Positions 49,136 through 58,678 of a stretch of DNA of 64,000 nt are shown here, piece by piece (position 1 is the first letter of the stretch; each line of letters begins with the position of its first letter). The notes below the pieces were generated by a model. It saw only the letters and a program-made list of their open reading frames with translations, ran no database searches and was not told the origin of the DNA. Origin of the DNA: Methanocalculus natronophilus (lineage in GTDB: Archaea; Halobacteriota; Methanomicrobia; Methanomicrobiales; Methanocorpusculaceae); the NCBI RefSeq assembly GCF_038751955.1, contig NZ_JBCEXH010000001.1:266300-330299 (forward strand). Direction: 5' to 3'. A program made the position numbers and the translations under genes.

Positions 49136-50026
49136 ATGGGAATCTTTGATCTGCTGAGCAAGAGCGACTTCAATAAAGGGGTTGAACATCTGGTCGCCGG
49201 GTATTATGCCGAAGCCCTTGAGTTCTTTGACCGGGCACTCGCCCGCCGGCCCCGCCATGTCGATACCTGGAACAACCGGGGTGCAGCGCTTGGCCATCTC
49301 GGCAGATACGACGAGGCGATTGAATCCTATGACCGGGCACTGGCCCTTGAACCGGGACATCTCCCGGCATGGAACAACCGCGGCAACGCACTTGAGGATC
49401 TCGGCAGGTATGACGAGGCACTTGAGTCATATGAGAAGGCACGTGCAATCAACCCCCGGCATGCCGGGACGTGGATGAATCGCGGGACTGTACTCAGCCG
49501 CCTTGGCCGGTATGATGAGGCAATTGATGCATTTGAAATGGCAGCTGAACTCGATCCAAAAAATGTGCTTGTGCATATCAGCCGGGCAGAAGCCCTTGAT
49601 TCACTTGGCAGGTATCCTGAAGCCGTGGAATCCTATGACCGGGCCCTTGACCATGCTCCGGCTTACGTGGATGCGTGGTCCCTGCGGGGAGAGTCGCTCT
49701 TCAGGATGGGCAGGTACCAGGATGCGATCGAATCCTGCTACAAGGCAATCGCGATCTACCCGGAGTTCTGCCATGCATGGTATTTCAGTGGCTGTTGCCT
49801 TGAAGCACTCGGCAAACATGATGATGCAGTCGAGGCATGGGAGACGGTGATCGGTTTTCCTGCTGAGGCACGGTTTCAGTGGTATTACCGGGGGCTTGCA
49901 CTTGCGAGGCTAGGCAGGAGTGCAGACGCAGCCGGTGCTTTTGAGGAGGCGCGTGCTGCAGCACGGCTCTGCATTCTCGATCCATCTGATGAGGAGATCG
50001 AAGACATGTGTCCATCGCATGCCTGA
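49136..50026 (+). CDS. TPR-repeat protein
   Basis: The 296 residues contain about seven classical 34-residue TPR units: WNNRGAALGHLGRYDEAIESY, then AWNNRGNALEDLGRYDEALES, TWMNRGTVLSRLGRYDEAIDAF and so on, each quoted in part. It is likely a protein-binding scaffold. It starts 14 bases after the DUF2791 ATPase and closes the unit. About 200 bases without a gene follow. No signal peptide or membrane segment is present. Confidence 0.88.
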   Translation: MGIFDLLSKSDFNKGVEHLVAGYYAEALEFFDRALARRPRHVDTWNNRGAALGHLGRYDEAIESYDRALALEPGHLPAWNNRGNALEDLGRYDEALESYEKARAINPRHAGTWMNRGTVLSRLGRYDEAIDAFEMAAELDPKNVLVHISRAEALDSLGRYPEAVESYDRALDHAPAYVDAWSLRGESLFRMGRYQDAIESCYKAIAIYPEFCHAWYFSGCCLEALGKHDDAVEAWETVIGFPAEARFQWYYRGLALARLGRSADAAGAFEEARAAARLCILDPSDEEIEDMCPSHA

Positions 50027-50260
50027 TGTATGAGCAGGTGTGGATGTACACGCTCATTCAACATCGCCCACCAGAGGGGCATTCATTTTTTGATGCTGTT
50101 CCTGTGCAATGCTACTCGAGATGAAGGAGTATGGAAACGTACACGAGAGAGTACACCTATCTTTTCTTTCCCAATGACATAGGTATTATAAACAACCATC
50201 TCAATAGTAAAGAACGGTTGTAGAGAAGAAGTGACAACAAGAGGCAGAGGTGGAGATTTC

Positions 50261-51559
50261 ATGGATAAAGCGCAGCTCATGGATGTGATCCTGCAACACC
50301 AGGAGATCTTTGCAGGGATACCTGAAGATACGATAGAACGGGATATCGACCTGCAGAGATACATGCGTGGAAAAGAGATCGTCATCATTACAGGCATACG
50401 GAGATCAGGAAAGAGCACTGTCCTGAAGCTCATTGCAGATCAGTACCAGCAACGGGATGAGTTTATCCTCTTTATCAATTTTGAGGATATCAGGCTCCTC
50501 GACATGACAACTGAGAACTATCATGATATTGAAAATATCGCAATAGAGTTGTTCTCCAGCAGGAAGAAGACTGTTTTCTTCTTTGATGAAATACAGTACG
50601 CACCTCAATGGGAGCGATGGGTAAACAACCTCCATTTCAAGGGCCATAAAGTCTTCGTCACCGGATCGAATGCGAAGATCCTGGGAGGAGAGATTGCAAC
50701 ATCACTCACAGGACGGAATGTCGTGCTGGATCTCCATCCCTTCAGTCTCCGTGAATTTTTACGGCTCAGAGAGATAGAGATACCGGATGGGCAGCTCCTC
50801 ACCTCAGATAGATCTGCCGAAATTGTCCATTATTTCAAGGAATATCTTGAATACGGCGGATTCCCCGAGGTAGTGAAAGAGGAAGACATGGAATTATCGG
50901 GATATTACTTCAATGACATCCTGAAGAAGGATATCGAAGCCCGCTATATGCTACGTGAACAGGCAGGGCTCGCACGGCTTGCCACCTACCTTGCCTCGAA
51001 TGCCACCTCCAAATTTTCATATTCAACGCTGAAGAACGTAACAGGGCTGAAGAGCACAAACACAATCAGCCAGTACATCAGGTACTTCAGGGACGCGTAC
51101 CTCTTCTATACGCTGCCTGCCTTCCATTATTCCCTGAACAAGCAGATTCAGGCATCAAAGAAAGTATATGCAGGGGACAACAGCTTCTTAAATACCGTAT
51201 CATTTTGTTTTTCTGAAAATACCGGACAGAAACTCGAGAACCTTGTTTTCCTTTATTTATTGCAGGCAAAGAAAGGATATTCCCTCTTCTATCACCAGAA
51301 TGCATCCGGGAAGGAATGTGATTTCCTGATCATGAAGGAGCCGGCTGTTCTCTCTGCCATCCAGGTATCTGCTGATCTCCAGAACAGCGAGACAAGAAAG
51401 AGAGAGATTACCGGGCTGCTTGACGCCCTTCATGAATATGATCTGGCTCTGGGGTACATCCTGACAATGGACAGTTATGGCCATGAGCAGATACAAGGAA
51501 AGGAGATCATCATCATCCCTGCATGGAAGTATATGCTCTACCCTGATCTCTATCCATAG
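50261..51559 (+). CDS. AAA_14/DUF4143 ATPase
   Basis: The 432-residue protein has the AAA_14 domain (about 25-160) with EIVIITGIRRSGKSTVLKLIA and Walker B FFFDEIQYAPQWE, followed by the arginine-rich FVTGSNAKILGGEIATSLTGR, and a DUF4143 domain with YLEYGGFPEVV and KLENLVFLYLL, ending in a PD-(D/E)xK-like GKECDFLI with IQVS. Family members are very common in methanogens, often in many copies, and their function is unknown; a mobile or defence role is suspected. The start is ATG 50261 after GAGGTGGAG. It is monocistronic. Confidence 0.88.
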   Translation: MDKAQLMDVILQHQEIFAGIPEDTIERDIDLQRYMRGKEIVIITGIRRSGKSTVLKLIADQYQQRDEFILFINFEDIRLLDMTTENYHDIENIAIELFSSRKKTVFFFDEIQYAPQWERWVNNLHFKGHKVFVTGSNAKILGGEIATSLTGRNVVLDLHPFSLREFLRLREIEIPDGQLLTSDRSAEIVHYFKEYLEYGGFPEVVKEEDMELSGYYFNDILKKDIEARYMLREQAGLARLATYLASNATSKFSYSTLKNVTGLKSTNTISQYIRYFRDAYLFYTLPAFHYSLNKQIQASKKVYAGDNSFLNTVSFCFSENTGQKLENLVFLYLLQAKKGYSLFYHQNASGKECDFLIMKEPAVLSAIQVSADLQNSETRKREITGLLDALHEYDLALGYILTMDSYGHEQIQGKEIIIIPAWKYMLYPDLYP

Positions 51560-51654
51560 AATCCCAACCGATACACAAAATACCTCTCAGCAACCAGATT
51601 CTTACTTACATTTGTCCACAACAGATACCATGACCCCATACGCAAGGTGATCCC

Positions 51655-52611
51655 ATGCCAAAAAACCAGTCAATAACCGATATAACCGACGGATGCGATG
51701 TTAATTCCCTCTTCCTCCTCGAAGAGATCGGGATACGCACGAAGAGAGATGATGGAAGATACCTCTATGCCACCCTTGCCGACAGCACCGGCAGGATCTC
51801 CTGCAAAATCTGGGGGCTGCCGGCACAGCCGGCTCCTGAGATCGAGGCAGTCGGCAGAAGCCTGAAACCAGGAGAAGTCTACCGGATCAGGGGGTTTGCA
51901 AAGGTCTTCAATGGCGAATGCGAGATCAATATCAATGACGGTATTGCCGATCTCGCCGCCCCGGTTACCATTCCGGCAGCAGAACACGGAGATTTTGTGT
52001 ACTCGCCGGTTGATATCAAAGAGACCGCAAAGCAGATCCAGGAACTCGCCGGGACAATCCGGAGTGGTGAGCTCAAGCTGCTTGTCTCGCTTGCACTGAT
52101 GGATGTCGGTGGTTTTTATGAAAAGCCTGCTGCCAGGAAGCGGCACCATAACTATGCAGGCGGCCTTGCCGAACACTCGTTAGAGACCGCCAGGATTGCA
52201 GTTGCCATGGCTGAAGCACAGAAGAGCTACAGGCTCAATCGCGACATCCTGCTTGCCGGAGCGATCCTCCATGATATCGGCAAGGCGCTCTCTTTTGAGA
52301 GACAGGGCCTTCTGTTTGTGGCACGTCCGGAGTATGATCTCATCGGCCACATCCCGCTTGGGGTAGCGTTCCTCACCCGGTATAAGGAGTTCCTTGATGA
52401 CGCAACCTATCTGCACCTCCTCCATATCATCCAGTCCCACCATGGCGACCACGGCGATGTCGCACCCAGAACACCTGAAGCATGGGCTGTCCACCTTGCC
52501 GATCTCGCAAGCGCAACCCTCCGGGAGATGGCAGACGATACCGCAGGGCTTGCCCCCGGGGAAGGAAAGTGGAGGGGAGAGAAGAGCAAGCGGCCGGTGT
52601 ATAGGATATAG
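51655..52611 (+). CDS. YhaM-like 3'-5' exonuclease (OB-fold plus HD domain)
   Basis: The 318-residue protein has an OB-fold RNA-binding part (LADSTGRISCKIWGLPA) and an HD hydrolase domain with HNYAGGLAEHSLETARIA, AGAILHDIGKALSFE and HIIQSHHGDHGD as metal ligands. This is the architecture of Bacillus YhaM and related 3'-5' exoribonucleases or DNA exonucleases. It is followed by a 240-base gap before the convergent hisD. Confidence 0.87.
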   Translation: MPKNQSITDITDGCDVNSLFLLEEIGIRTKRDDGRYLYATLADSTGRISCKIWGLPAQPAPEIEAVGRSLKPGEVYRIRGFAKVFNGECEININDGIADLAAPVTIPAAEHGDFVYSPVDIKETAKQIQELAGTIRSGELKLLVSLALMDVGGFYEKPAARKRHHNYAGGLAEHSLETARIAVAMAEAQKSYRLNRDILLAGAILHDIGKALSFERQGLLFVARPEYDLIGHIPLGVAFLTRYKEFLDDATYLHLLHIIQSHHGDHGDVAPRTPEAWAVHLADLASATLREMADDTAGLAPGEGKWRGEKSKRPVYRI

Positions 52612-52851
52612 AATAATTTTTGTCAATTGCTGAAGAGGAACGGTGAGAGGCGAGAGAGGCATCAAGTCTCACCCCATTACGTATTCCGGCTGAAAATGAC
52701 GTAAAGAGCAGACGTACACGCCCGGCCGATGTTTTTATTCGTGAGTTCAAAAGAGAGAAACAGATATCAGGCTGAGATAACGTTCACAACCCGAATGTTT
52801 CAAGTAATGATCAAAAGCCATTCTGCTTCTCCATACCACCAGACAAGAGAA

Positions 52852-54108
52852 CTATCCCCGCCGCCGCACCCGCACCGACTCCGCATGCCCATATAACCCC
52901 TCAGCCTCAGCAAGCGCCTCAACCACATCGCCGATTGCCGCGAGCCCCTCTTCATTCAGGATCTGGACCTGGCTGCGGGTGCAGAAGTGGTGGACGTCAA
53001 GCCCTGAATGTACCATCGCATACCCTGCTGTCGGGAGCACATGGTTTGTGCCTGATGCGTAATCGCCGCAGGCAACCGGGGTGTGGGAGCCGACAAAGAT
53101 CGAGCCCGCATGCCCGACCTCCCCAAGCAGTGCCATCGGATCAGCTACCTGGAGCGAGAGATGCTCAGGCGCAATCCCGTTCATCAGCCGGACTGCCTCG
53201 CTCCGGGAAGAGGCAACCACATACCCGGATTTTGCAAGCGCTGCTTCGATAATCTCCCGCCTAGGTGCAGTGGCAAGCATCCGGGCAATCTCCTCCCCGA
53301 CACGCTCAGCAAGCCCTGGATCGGTCGTCACCAGCACGCTTGGAGAGTTTGGATCATGCTCTGCCTGGGCGATGACATCGGCTGCGATATACACAGGATC
53401 AGCAGTCCCATCTGCGATGATCCCGATCTCTGAGGGACCAGCCGGAAAGTCGATCTCCGCATGATCACGGAGGAGCATCTTGGCAGCAGTCACATAGACA
53501 TTCCCGGGCCCGACGATCTTTGCAACAGGAGAGATCGTCTCTGTTCCAAGCGCCATTGCCGCAATCGCCTGGGCACCGCCGAGCCGGTAGCCTTCGGTGA
53601 CACCGGCGATATCCATCGCCACCAGGGTGAGCGGATCCGCAGGCGGCGGGGTGCAGCAGACGATCTCAGGCACACCTGCGACCCGTGCCGGGACTGCCGT
53701 CATCAGGATGGTTGACGGATACGCTGCACGTCCACCCGGAGCATAGCAGCCGATGCGGGAGAGCGGAGTTGTCCGGACACCGAGTGTGATCCCCGGCTCC
53801 ACCTCCTCGAGCCAGAGGGACCGGGACGTCTGGAGTTCATGAAACCGGGTGATCCTGGCCTCTGCTTCACAGAGTGCTTCGATGAGGCGATCATCTGCCA
53901 GTTCATATGCCTCTTCGATCTCCTCTGCCGGGATCAGGGGCGAATGGATATCCACACCATCAAACCGTTTGGTAAGCTCGATGAGAGCGGTATCACCGCC
54001 TTGTTGAACTGCCTCGATGATCTCCCGGACAGCACCCTGCACCCCGGCGATATCACCCCGGCGCTCCTCCTTCCACCCCGAAATGTCAAGTGGCTTCCAC
54101 ATACTCAT
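52852..54108 (-). CDS. hisD: Histidinol dehydrogenase
   Basis: The 418-residue zinc enzyme oxidises histidinol to histidine in two steps. Signatures include CYAPGGRAAYPSTILMT, GPGNVYVTAAKMLL, FPAGPSEI, QAEHDPNSPSVLVT and the metal histidine in APEHLSLQV, with TNHVLPTAGYA near the end. The frame extends upstream to 54615, but that part runs opposite to the next gene. The conserved start is ATG 54108 (MSMWKPLD) or 54102. It diverges from the metallo-hydrolase gene. Confidence 0.95.
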   Translation of the reverse strand: MSMWKPLDISGWKEERRGDIAGVQGAVREIIEAVQQGGDTALIELTKRFDGVDIHSPLIPAEEIEEAYELADDRLIEALCEAEARITRFHELQTSRSLWLEEVEPGITLGVRTTPLSRIGCYAPGGRAAYPSTILMTAVPARVAGVPEIVCCTPPPADPLTLVAMDIAGVTEGYRLGGAQAIAAMALGTETISPVAKIVGPGNVYVTAAKMLLRDHAEIDFPAGPSEIGIIADGTADPVYIAADVIAQAEHDPNSPSVLVTTDPGLAERVGEEIARMLATAPRREIIEAALAKSGYVVASSRSEAVRLMNGIAPEHLSLQVADPMALLGEVGHAGSIFVGSHTPVACGDYASGTNHVLPTAGYAMVHSGLDVHHFCTRSQVQILNEEGLAAIGDVVEALAEAEGLYGHAESVRVRRRG

Positions 54109-54249
54109 GCATGCAACCCGGAAGCCATTGAACCTTTCCCGGGAGCAGGCAACAGGCGGCTCTTCAGGGCAGCACACAGGCAGGACGCCAGCACAACAGA
54201 TTGACAGACAAAACCAGTTATACGCCTGAGCATCCAATACCATATCCAG

Positions 54250-55038
54250 ATGGAATGCACAGTGCTTGCAAGCGGGAGCAGCGGCAACTGCATCTATGTC
54301 AACAGCGGTGGAAGCGCCCTCCTCATCGATGCGGGCCTCTCCAAAAAAGAGATCCTCGCAAGGCTTGCCTGTGCAGGCCTTGACCATGAGAGTGTGGATG
54401 CGATTCTCCTCACCCATGAGCATACCGACCATGTCCGTGGCGCCGAGGCACTTGCCCGGTCGCTGAACCTGCCACTCACCGGAACAGGAGGCACCCTGAC
54501 GGCCTTTCGCAGCACACGGCAGTCGATAAAAAAGCCGGCTGAAGCCAGGGCGTGCCGGTATAACACGCCCTTCACTGCAGGAGAGTTCGAGGTTACACCC
54601 TTTGCAGTCTCCCATGATGCGGCCGAGCCATGCGGGTACTCGATCCGTTCAGGTGAGACGATCCTCGCTATCATGACAGATACCGGTATCGTCACCCCGC
54701 AGATGATGCACTATCTCGAAGCAGCAGATGGGATTGTGCTCGAATCAAACCACTGCCCGGATATGCTGAAAACAGGTCCATACCCTGACTACCTGAAACG
54801 GCGGATACGGGGAAAATCCGGGCATCTCTCAAATACACTGGCTGCCGAATGCATCAGAAGCCTCAAAGGATCAGTATCAACCATCATCCTCTCCCACCTA
54901 AGCGAGATTAACAATACGCCCACACGTGCATTTGCCGAATCGCAGGACGCACTCGGGCTTGATATGAGCTACATCAACCTCCGGGTGGCATCGCCGGATA
55001 TCGGCTGTTCATGCCTCCAGAAGACGATCAGGGTCTGA
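54250..55038 (+). CDS. WalJ/YycJ-type metallo-beta-lactamase-fold hydrolase
   Basis: The 262-residue protein opens MECTVLASGSSGNCIYV, the family's start, then ILLTHEHTDHVRGAEAL with the HxHxDH motif, VSHDAAEPCGYSI, IMTDTGIVTPQMM and LESNHCPDML, and ILSHLSEINNT. These ligands bind two metals. Bacterial YycJ/WalJ proteins are 5'-3' exonucleases implicated in DNA repair coordination. It is transcribed away from hisD from a gap of about 140 bases. Confidence 0.87.
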   Translation: MECTVLASGSSGNCIYVNSGGSALLIDAGLSKKEILARLACAGLDHESVDAILLTHEHTDHVRGAEALARSLNLPLTGTGGTLTAFRSTRQSIKKPAEARACRYNTPFTAGEFEVTPFAVSHDAAEPCGYSIRSGETILAIMTDTGIVTPQMMHYLEAADGIVLESNHCPDMLKTGPYPDYLKRRIRGKSGHLSNTLAAECIRSLKGSVSTIILSHLSEINNTPTRAFAESQDALGLDMSYINLRVASPDIGCSCLQKTIRV

Positions 55039-55063
55039 AAAGAAGAAGAGGGGTGTGTACCGG

Positions 55064-56353
55064 CTAACCGGGCGCCTTCTTCCGGAGTGTGACTGAAGCA
55101 CCGATAATTGCGCCGGTCTGATCGCGGATCGGCTCAGCCCTCACCACAACCGGTACCTTCTCTTGAGAACGCAGGAGAAGGAAACAGTCATGTTCCAGTG
55201 TGGCGGTGGAGCCGTCCTTTAACACCTGGTCATAGGGAAACCCGATCGCCTCGCCAGCAGCATTCTCAAGTACAAGAACCGAGGATACCGGCTGTTCTGC
55301 AGCCTCTTCCTGTTTCCACCCAAAGAGTTCTTCACCGATATAGTTTACGAGCACGATATGTGCATCGGCATCAATGCTGACAATGCCCTCAGATGCATGG
55401 GAGGGGAGGCCGGATGAGCCTGAGACTTCAGAGAGAAGCATCTCCTCTACCCATCGCTTCTCTGCCATATCGATGTAATGGAGCATCTGTTCGAGCCGTG
55501 CGTTTGCCTTTTGCAGCTCTTTTGTCCGCTCGAAAACGAGATCCTCAAGCTCTTCACGGTGCCGCCTGAGTTCTTCATCTATCTTCACGCGGGCGGTGAT
55601 GTCGCGGAAGATGAGGACAGCTCCCATCAGGTTTTCATCTGCATCAAGGATCGGTGCTGCCGTATACTCCACGTATTGATCTGATCCCTTTGAAGCCTGG
55701 AGGATCATGCGTTGATCTGATTGGATTGTTCTCTTCAGAGAGAGTGCCTGCAGAACCGGATCAACCCGCACGCTCTTCTCCGCTTCAGGTTCCAGCACAA
55801 ATATTACGCCTGATGGTGTTTTGATAACATCCTCCTGCCTGTGTCCAAGCAGGGATTCGGCAGCCGGATTCATGAATTTGATGAGGCCTTCCGTATCTGT
55901 TGCGATAATACCCTCTCCCATGCTCTGGATCATCGTCGAGATCCACCGTTCACTCTCCCTCAGCTTCTTCTCAGCAGAGGCTTTATAGAGGCCAATCTCA
56001 ATTGCGATCTGGAGATCACGTTCAGTAAAGGGTTTTAAGATATACCCATAAGGTTCAGTCACCTTTGCCCGGTTGATGGTCTGTTCTTCTGCAAAGGCGG
56101 TCAGGTATACAACCGGTATCGCCATCTCGTCCCTGATAATCCCGGCAGCAGTGATACCATCCATCTCACCTTTCAGAACAATATCCATCAGTACAATATC
56201 AGGCTCCTGTTTTCTGACCTGCTCGACTGCATCTTCGCCAGAGACAGAGGTGCCGACGACATCATAGCCCATAGCCATGAGACGACTTTTTATATCGATT
56301 GCAATGATTGCTTCATCTTCGACAATATAGACCCGGTGTTGCCCCATATCCAT
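55064..56353 (-). CDS. Response regulator with two PAS domains
   Basis: The 429-residue protein has an N-terminal receiver domain (VYIVEDEAIIAIDIK; phospho-acceptor Asp57 in DIVLMDIVL; VVYLTAF; YGYILKPF) followed by a PAS domain (MGEGIIATDTEGLIKFMN), a coiled coil (about 270-300) and a second PAS domain (SEGIVSIDADAHIVLVN). No DNA-binding or kinase domain follows, so the output is probably protein-protein contact. Its ATG shares one base with the kinase stop (TGATG), so it is translated with the kinase. Confidence 0.88.
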   Translation of the reverse strand: MDMGQHRVYIVEDEAIIAIDIKSRLMAMGYDVVGTSVSGEDAVEQVRKQEPDIVLMDIVLKGEMDGITAAGIIRDEMAIPVVYLTAFAEEQTINRAKVTEPYGYILKPFTERDLQIAIEIGLYKASAEKKLRESERWISTMIQSMGEGIIATDTEGLIKFMNPAAESLLGHRQEDVIKTPSGVIFVLEPEAEKSVRVDPVLQALSLKRTIQSDQRMILQASKGSDQYVEYTAAPILDADENLMGAVLIFRDITARVKIDEELRRHREELEDLVFERTKELQKANARLEQMLHYIDMAEKRWVEEMLLSEVSGSSGLPSHASEGIVSIDADAHIVLVNYIGEELFGWKQEEAAEQPVSSVLVLENAAGEAIGFPYDQVLKDGSTATLEHDCFLLLRSQEKVPVVVRAEPIRDQTGAIIGASVTLRKKAPG

Positions 56354-57378
56354 CAGCTCCGCTCCCTGTACTGCAGGGGTTTGAATAGAATCGTAAAGGT
56401 CGTCCCATTGGTTCGTTTCAGATCAACTGCCCCGTCCAGTTGCGAGACGAGTGATGAGACGAGCAGCAGTCCAAGAGACCTGGTCTTCCCGATATCAACA
56501 GACGAAGGAATTCCGACACCATCATCTGCTACCACCAGGATGAACCTCCCTTTCCCGTCAGGATGCATGGAGATTTTGATGGTGCCCTCCCTCTCATCAG
56601 GAAACGCATGCCGGAGGGCATTTGAAACCAGCTCATTCAGGAGAAGTCCAAGCGGGACTGACGTATCAGGATTGAGTTTTGCATTCTGGACATCGTACTC
56701 CACTGATACATTCTTTGCTGTTTCGCTGTATTCCCGCAGGAGACTCTGGGTAATCCTTGTTGTGTATTCTGAAAAGTCTATCAGCCCGAGTTCCTTTGTC
56801 CGGTAGAGGTGCTCATATACATACCCAAGTGCCCGGACACGGTTCTGGCTGTCTGTCAGGTACCCGATGACCAATGGATCATCGACAAACTGTGCCTGAA
56901 GATTGATCAGGCTTGAGATCACCTGGAGATTATTCTTGACACGGTGGTGCACCTCGCGGAGCAGCACTTCTTTCTCGGCGAGCGCTTCCTCGATCAGGAG
57001 TTCGGTTTCTGCTGTTCCCGCAACCTTTGAGAGAGAGAGCAGGTAGTATTCCCGTCCGCTCAGGTTCATCAGTCGTGGACGGATCAGGTATTCACTGGCA
57101 GTGCCTGTTGTATCAGCAATACTCTGAATGAAGCTCTCTCTCTCCTCCATAACAGCATTCCTGATCTTCTGCTCAAGGACACCTCGTGCAGCAGCCTGAT
57201 CTGAGCCTGTACGAATGACTGATGCTAGAGCAAGGGAGAGATCAAGCCCCTCGGGCGTTCCAAAAGTCTTTGCCAGGGACCTGTTGATGGCGACAACAGC
57301 TCCACTCTTCTTCTCCAGTATCAGCATACTGTCAGGTGCTTTCTGAAATGATTGAATAAACAACTCTTCCCTCATCAT
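56353..57378 (-). CDS. PAS-containing sensor histidine kinase (HisKA_2 type)
   Basis: The 341-residue kinase has an N-terminal PAS domain (about 10-125), the HisKA_2 dimerisation segment with REVHHRVKNNLQVISSLI (phospho-acceptor His144 or 145) and a HATPase with LLLNELVSNALRHAF (N box), VVADDGVGIPS (G1) and RSLGLLLVSSLVSQL. There is no membrane segment, so it is cytosolic and senses an internal signal. It sits between the helical-repeat gene (6 bases upstream) and the response regulator, forming a three-gene signalling operon. Confidence 0.9.
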   Translation of the reverse strand: MMREELFIQSFQKAPDSMLILEKKSGAVVAINRSLAKTFGTPEGLDLSLALASVIRTGSDQAAARGVLEQKIRNAVMEERESFIQSIADTTGTASEYLIRPRLMNLSGREYYLLSLSKVAGTAETELLIEEALAEKEVLLREVHHRVKNNLQVISSLINLQAQFVDDPLVIGYLTDSQNRVRALGYVYEHLYRTKELGLIDFSEYTTRITQSLLREYSETAKNVSVEYDVQNAKLNPDTSVPLGLLLNELVSNALRHAFPDEREGTIKISMHPDGKGRFILVVADDGVGIPSSVDIGKTRSLGLLLVSSLVSQLDGAVDLKRTNGTTFTILFKPLQYRERS

Positions 57379-57384
57379 CTGGGA

Positions 57385-58644
57385 TCAATCCTCTCGAATC
57401 TTCAGTACATTCATTGCAAAACTATCGATTATCGGAATAAGTGCTTCTCTACTCCTCTTCTCCCGTGCGGGATCACCAGAGAAGGCATCCTCTTCAAGGT
57501 AGGCAAGCAGCCTGACGATGTAGGTTAGCCCCGGGTACTGCATGGCGAAGAAGTCGCGCTTCTCCCGTGCTGCTGAATCATTCCTCTGGAGCACCAGAAA
57601 CGCATACTCGAGCAGGAGAAGGAGGTATGCAGGAAACCCCCGTATGATAGCAAGTTTTCGAAACCGGTAAAAGATCTGTTTATTCCTGGTCACAAGCGCC
57701 AGCTTCAGGCCATAGTAGACCGGCTCAACACCGTCAGGCATGACCCGGACCATCGTCTGAAGAATTTTTGCCGCTGATTCAAACGATTCCTTCAAAAGGG
57801 CATCAGAAAAAGCAATCCGTAAGAAACTGATATCATCAGGAAACTGTTCTGTTCCCTCTTTCAGGAGGAGATCAAACTTCTCACCATCATCGTCATGCTC
57901 TGCTTTTGCAAGACCAATATCAACAAACCAGCGTTCATACGGAAACCATTCTCTTGCCTGTGCATAGATTCTCCAGAATATGGCATCAAGTGTTGCCTCT
58001 TCATCCACATTCAGGACCTGGTGATCTACCAGGGCGGGCTGTTTGCGTGCAAGTTCCATCAGCTGCTCACGTGCATGGAGCACCATTTCGGAGGGGCGTG
58101 TATCCGGAAAACCATTGGTTCTGACTTTGGATTCAACCAGTTTACTCCTGCCTGCATCCGTGCTATACTCAGGCAGATCCGGGTGGGCAGCAGGGAGTGT
58201 CTCATCCATCTTCAGGTAGCACCAGGCAAGGGCAAAGCCGATCCGGGGATCATAATACTGGTATTTTCTCAGCAGTTCAGTGGCATTTGCATAGTTTCCT
58301 CTCGTGATCCGATGAATCCCCGAAACCAGGTCAAGCGCACCTCTTCCGCCAGCACCCGGCTTCTTCTCTTTCAGGACACTCCCGAGAAGTTCATTATATG
58401 CTGGTTCGTCTCTATGGGAGCTCGTCCGAAAGATATGGCAGGCGATCTCATCCAGGAAGTGAGTATAATCCGGCACAGGGATATGGGGGAGGGAACTTTT
58501 GATTGTTGATTCGACCTGGTCAAAGAAGAGCGTGAGAGATTTGTCTATTGCCTCACTATTATTGGAAATATACGTGAAGAACCTGCTTTGTATATCTTCA
58601 AGTTGTTCCTGCCCGGGATCATCAGGAACCGCCAGATCATCCAT
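57385..58644 (-). CDS. Helical-repeat protein, first gene of a two-component operon
   Basis: I do not recognise this 419-residue protein by family. It is almost entirely helical with TPR-like pairs in its second half (for example EKFDLLLKEGTEQFPDDIS and AKILQTMVRVMPDGVEPVYYG), an N-terminal part SRFFTYISNNSEAIDKSL that resembles a signalling helix bundle, and FPAYLLLLLEYAFLVLQ near the end. It has no signal peptide. Close spacing to the histidine kinase (6 bases) suggests that it supplies or tunes the input to the kinase. The start ATG 58644 is the only good one. Confidence 0.7.
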   Translation of the reverse strand: MDDLAVPDDPGQEQLEDIQSRFFTYISNNSEAIDKSLTLFFDQVESTIKSSLPHIPVPDYTHFLDEIACHIFRTSSHRDEPAYNELLGSVLKEKKPGAGGRGALDLVSGIHRITRGNYANATELLRKYQYYDPRIGFALAWCYLKMDETLPAAHPDLPEYSTDAGRSKLVESKVRTNGFPDTRPSEMVLHAREQLMELARKQPALVDHQVLNVDEEATLDAIFWRIYAQAREWFPYERWFVDIGLAKAEHDDDGEKFDLLLKEGTEQFPDDISFLRIAFSDALLKESFESAAKILQTMVRVMPDGVEPVYYGLKLALVTRNKQIFYRFRKLAIIRGFPAYLLLLLEYAFLVLQRNDSAAREKRDFFAMQYPGLTYIVRLLAYLEEDAFSGDPAREKRSREALIPIIDSFAMNVLKIRED

Positions 58645-58678
58645 AATCAGTGATGACTGTTATAGGACTATAAGAAAA

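Noticed and set aside
52612-52851. Inverted TTACGT/ACGTAA near 52677-52705 as an operator
   Set aside because: Arms of six bases separated by a long interval are expected by chance; it lies between convergent genes where no promoter is needed.
54109-54615. Upstream extension of the hisD frame (about 170 extra residues)
   Set aside because: It runs opposite to the well-supported metallo-hydrolase gene and is not like any HisD N-terminus. MSMWKPLD at 54108 is the family start.
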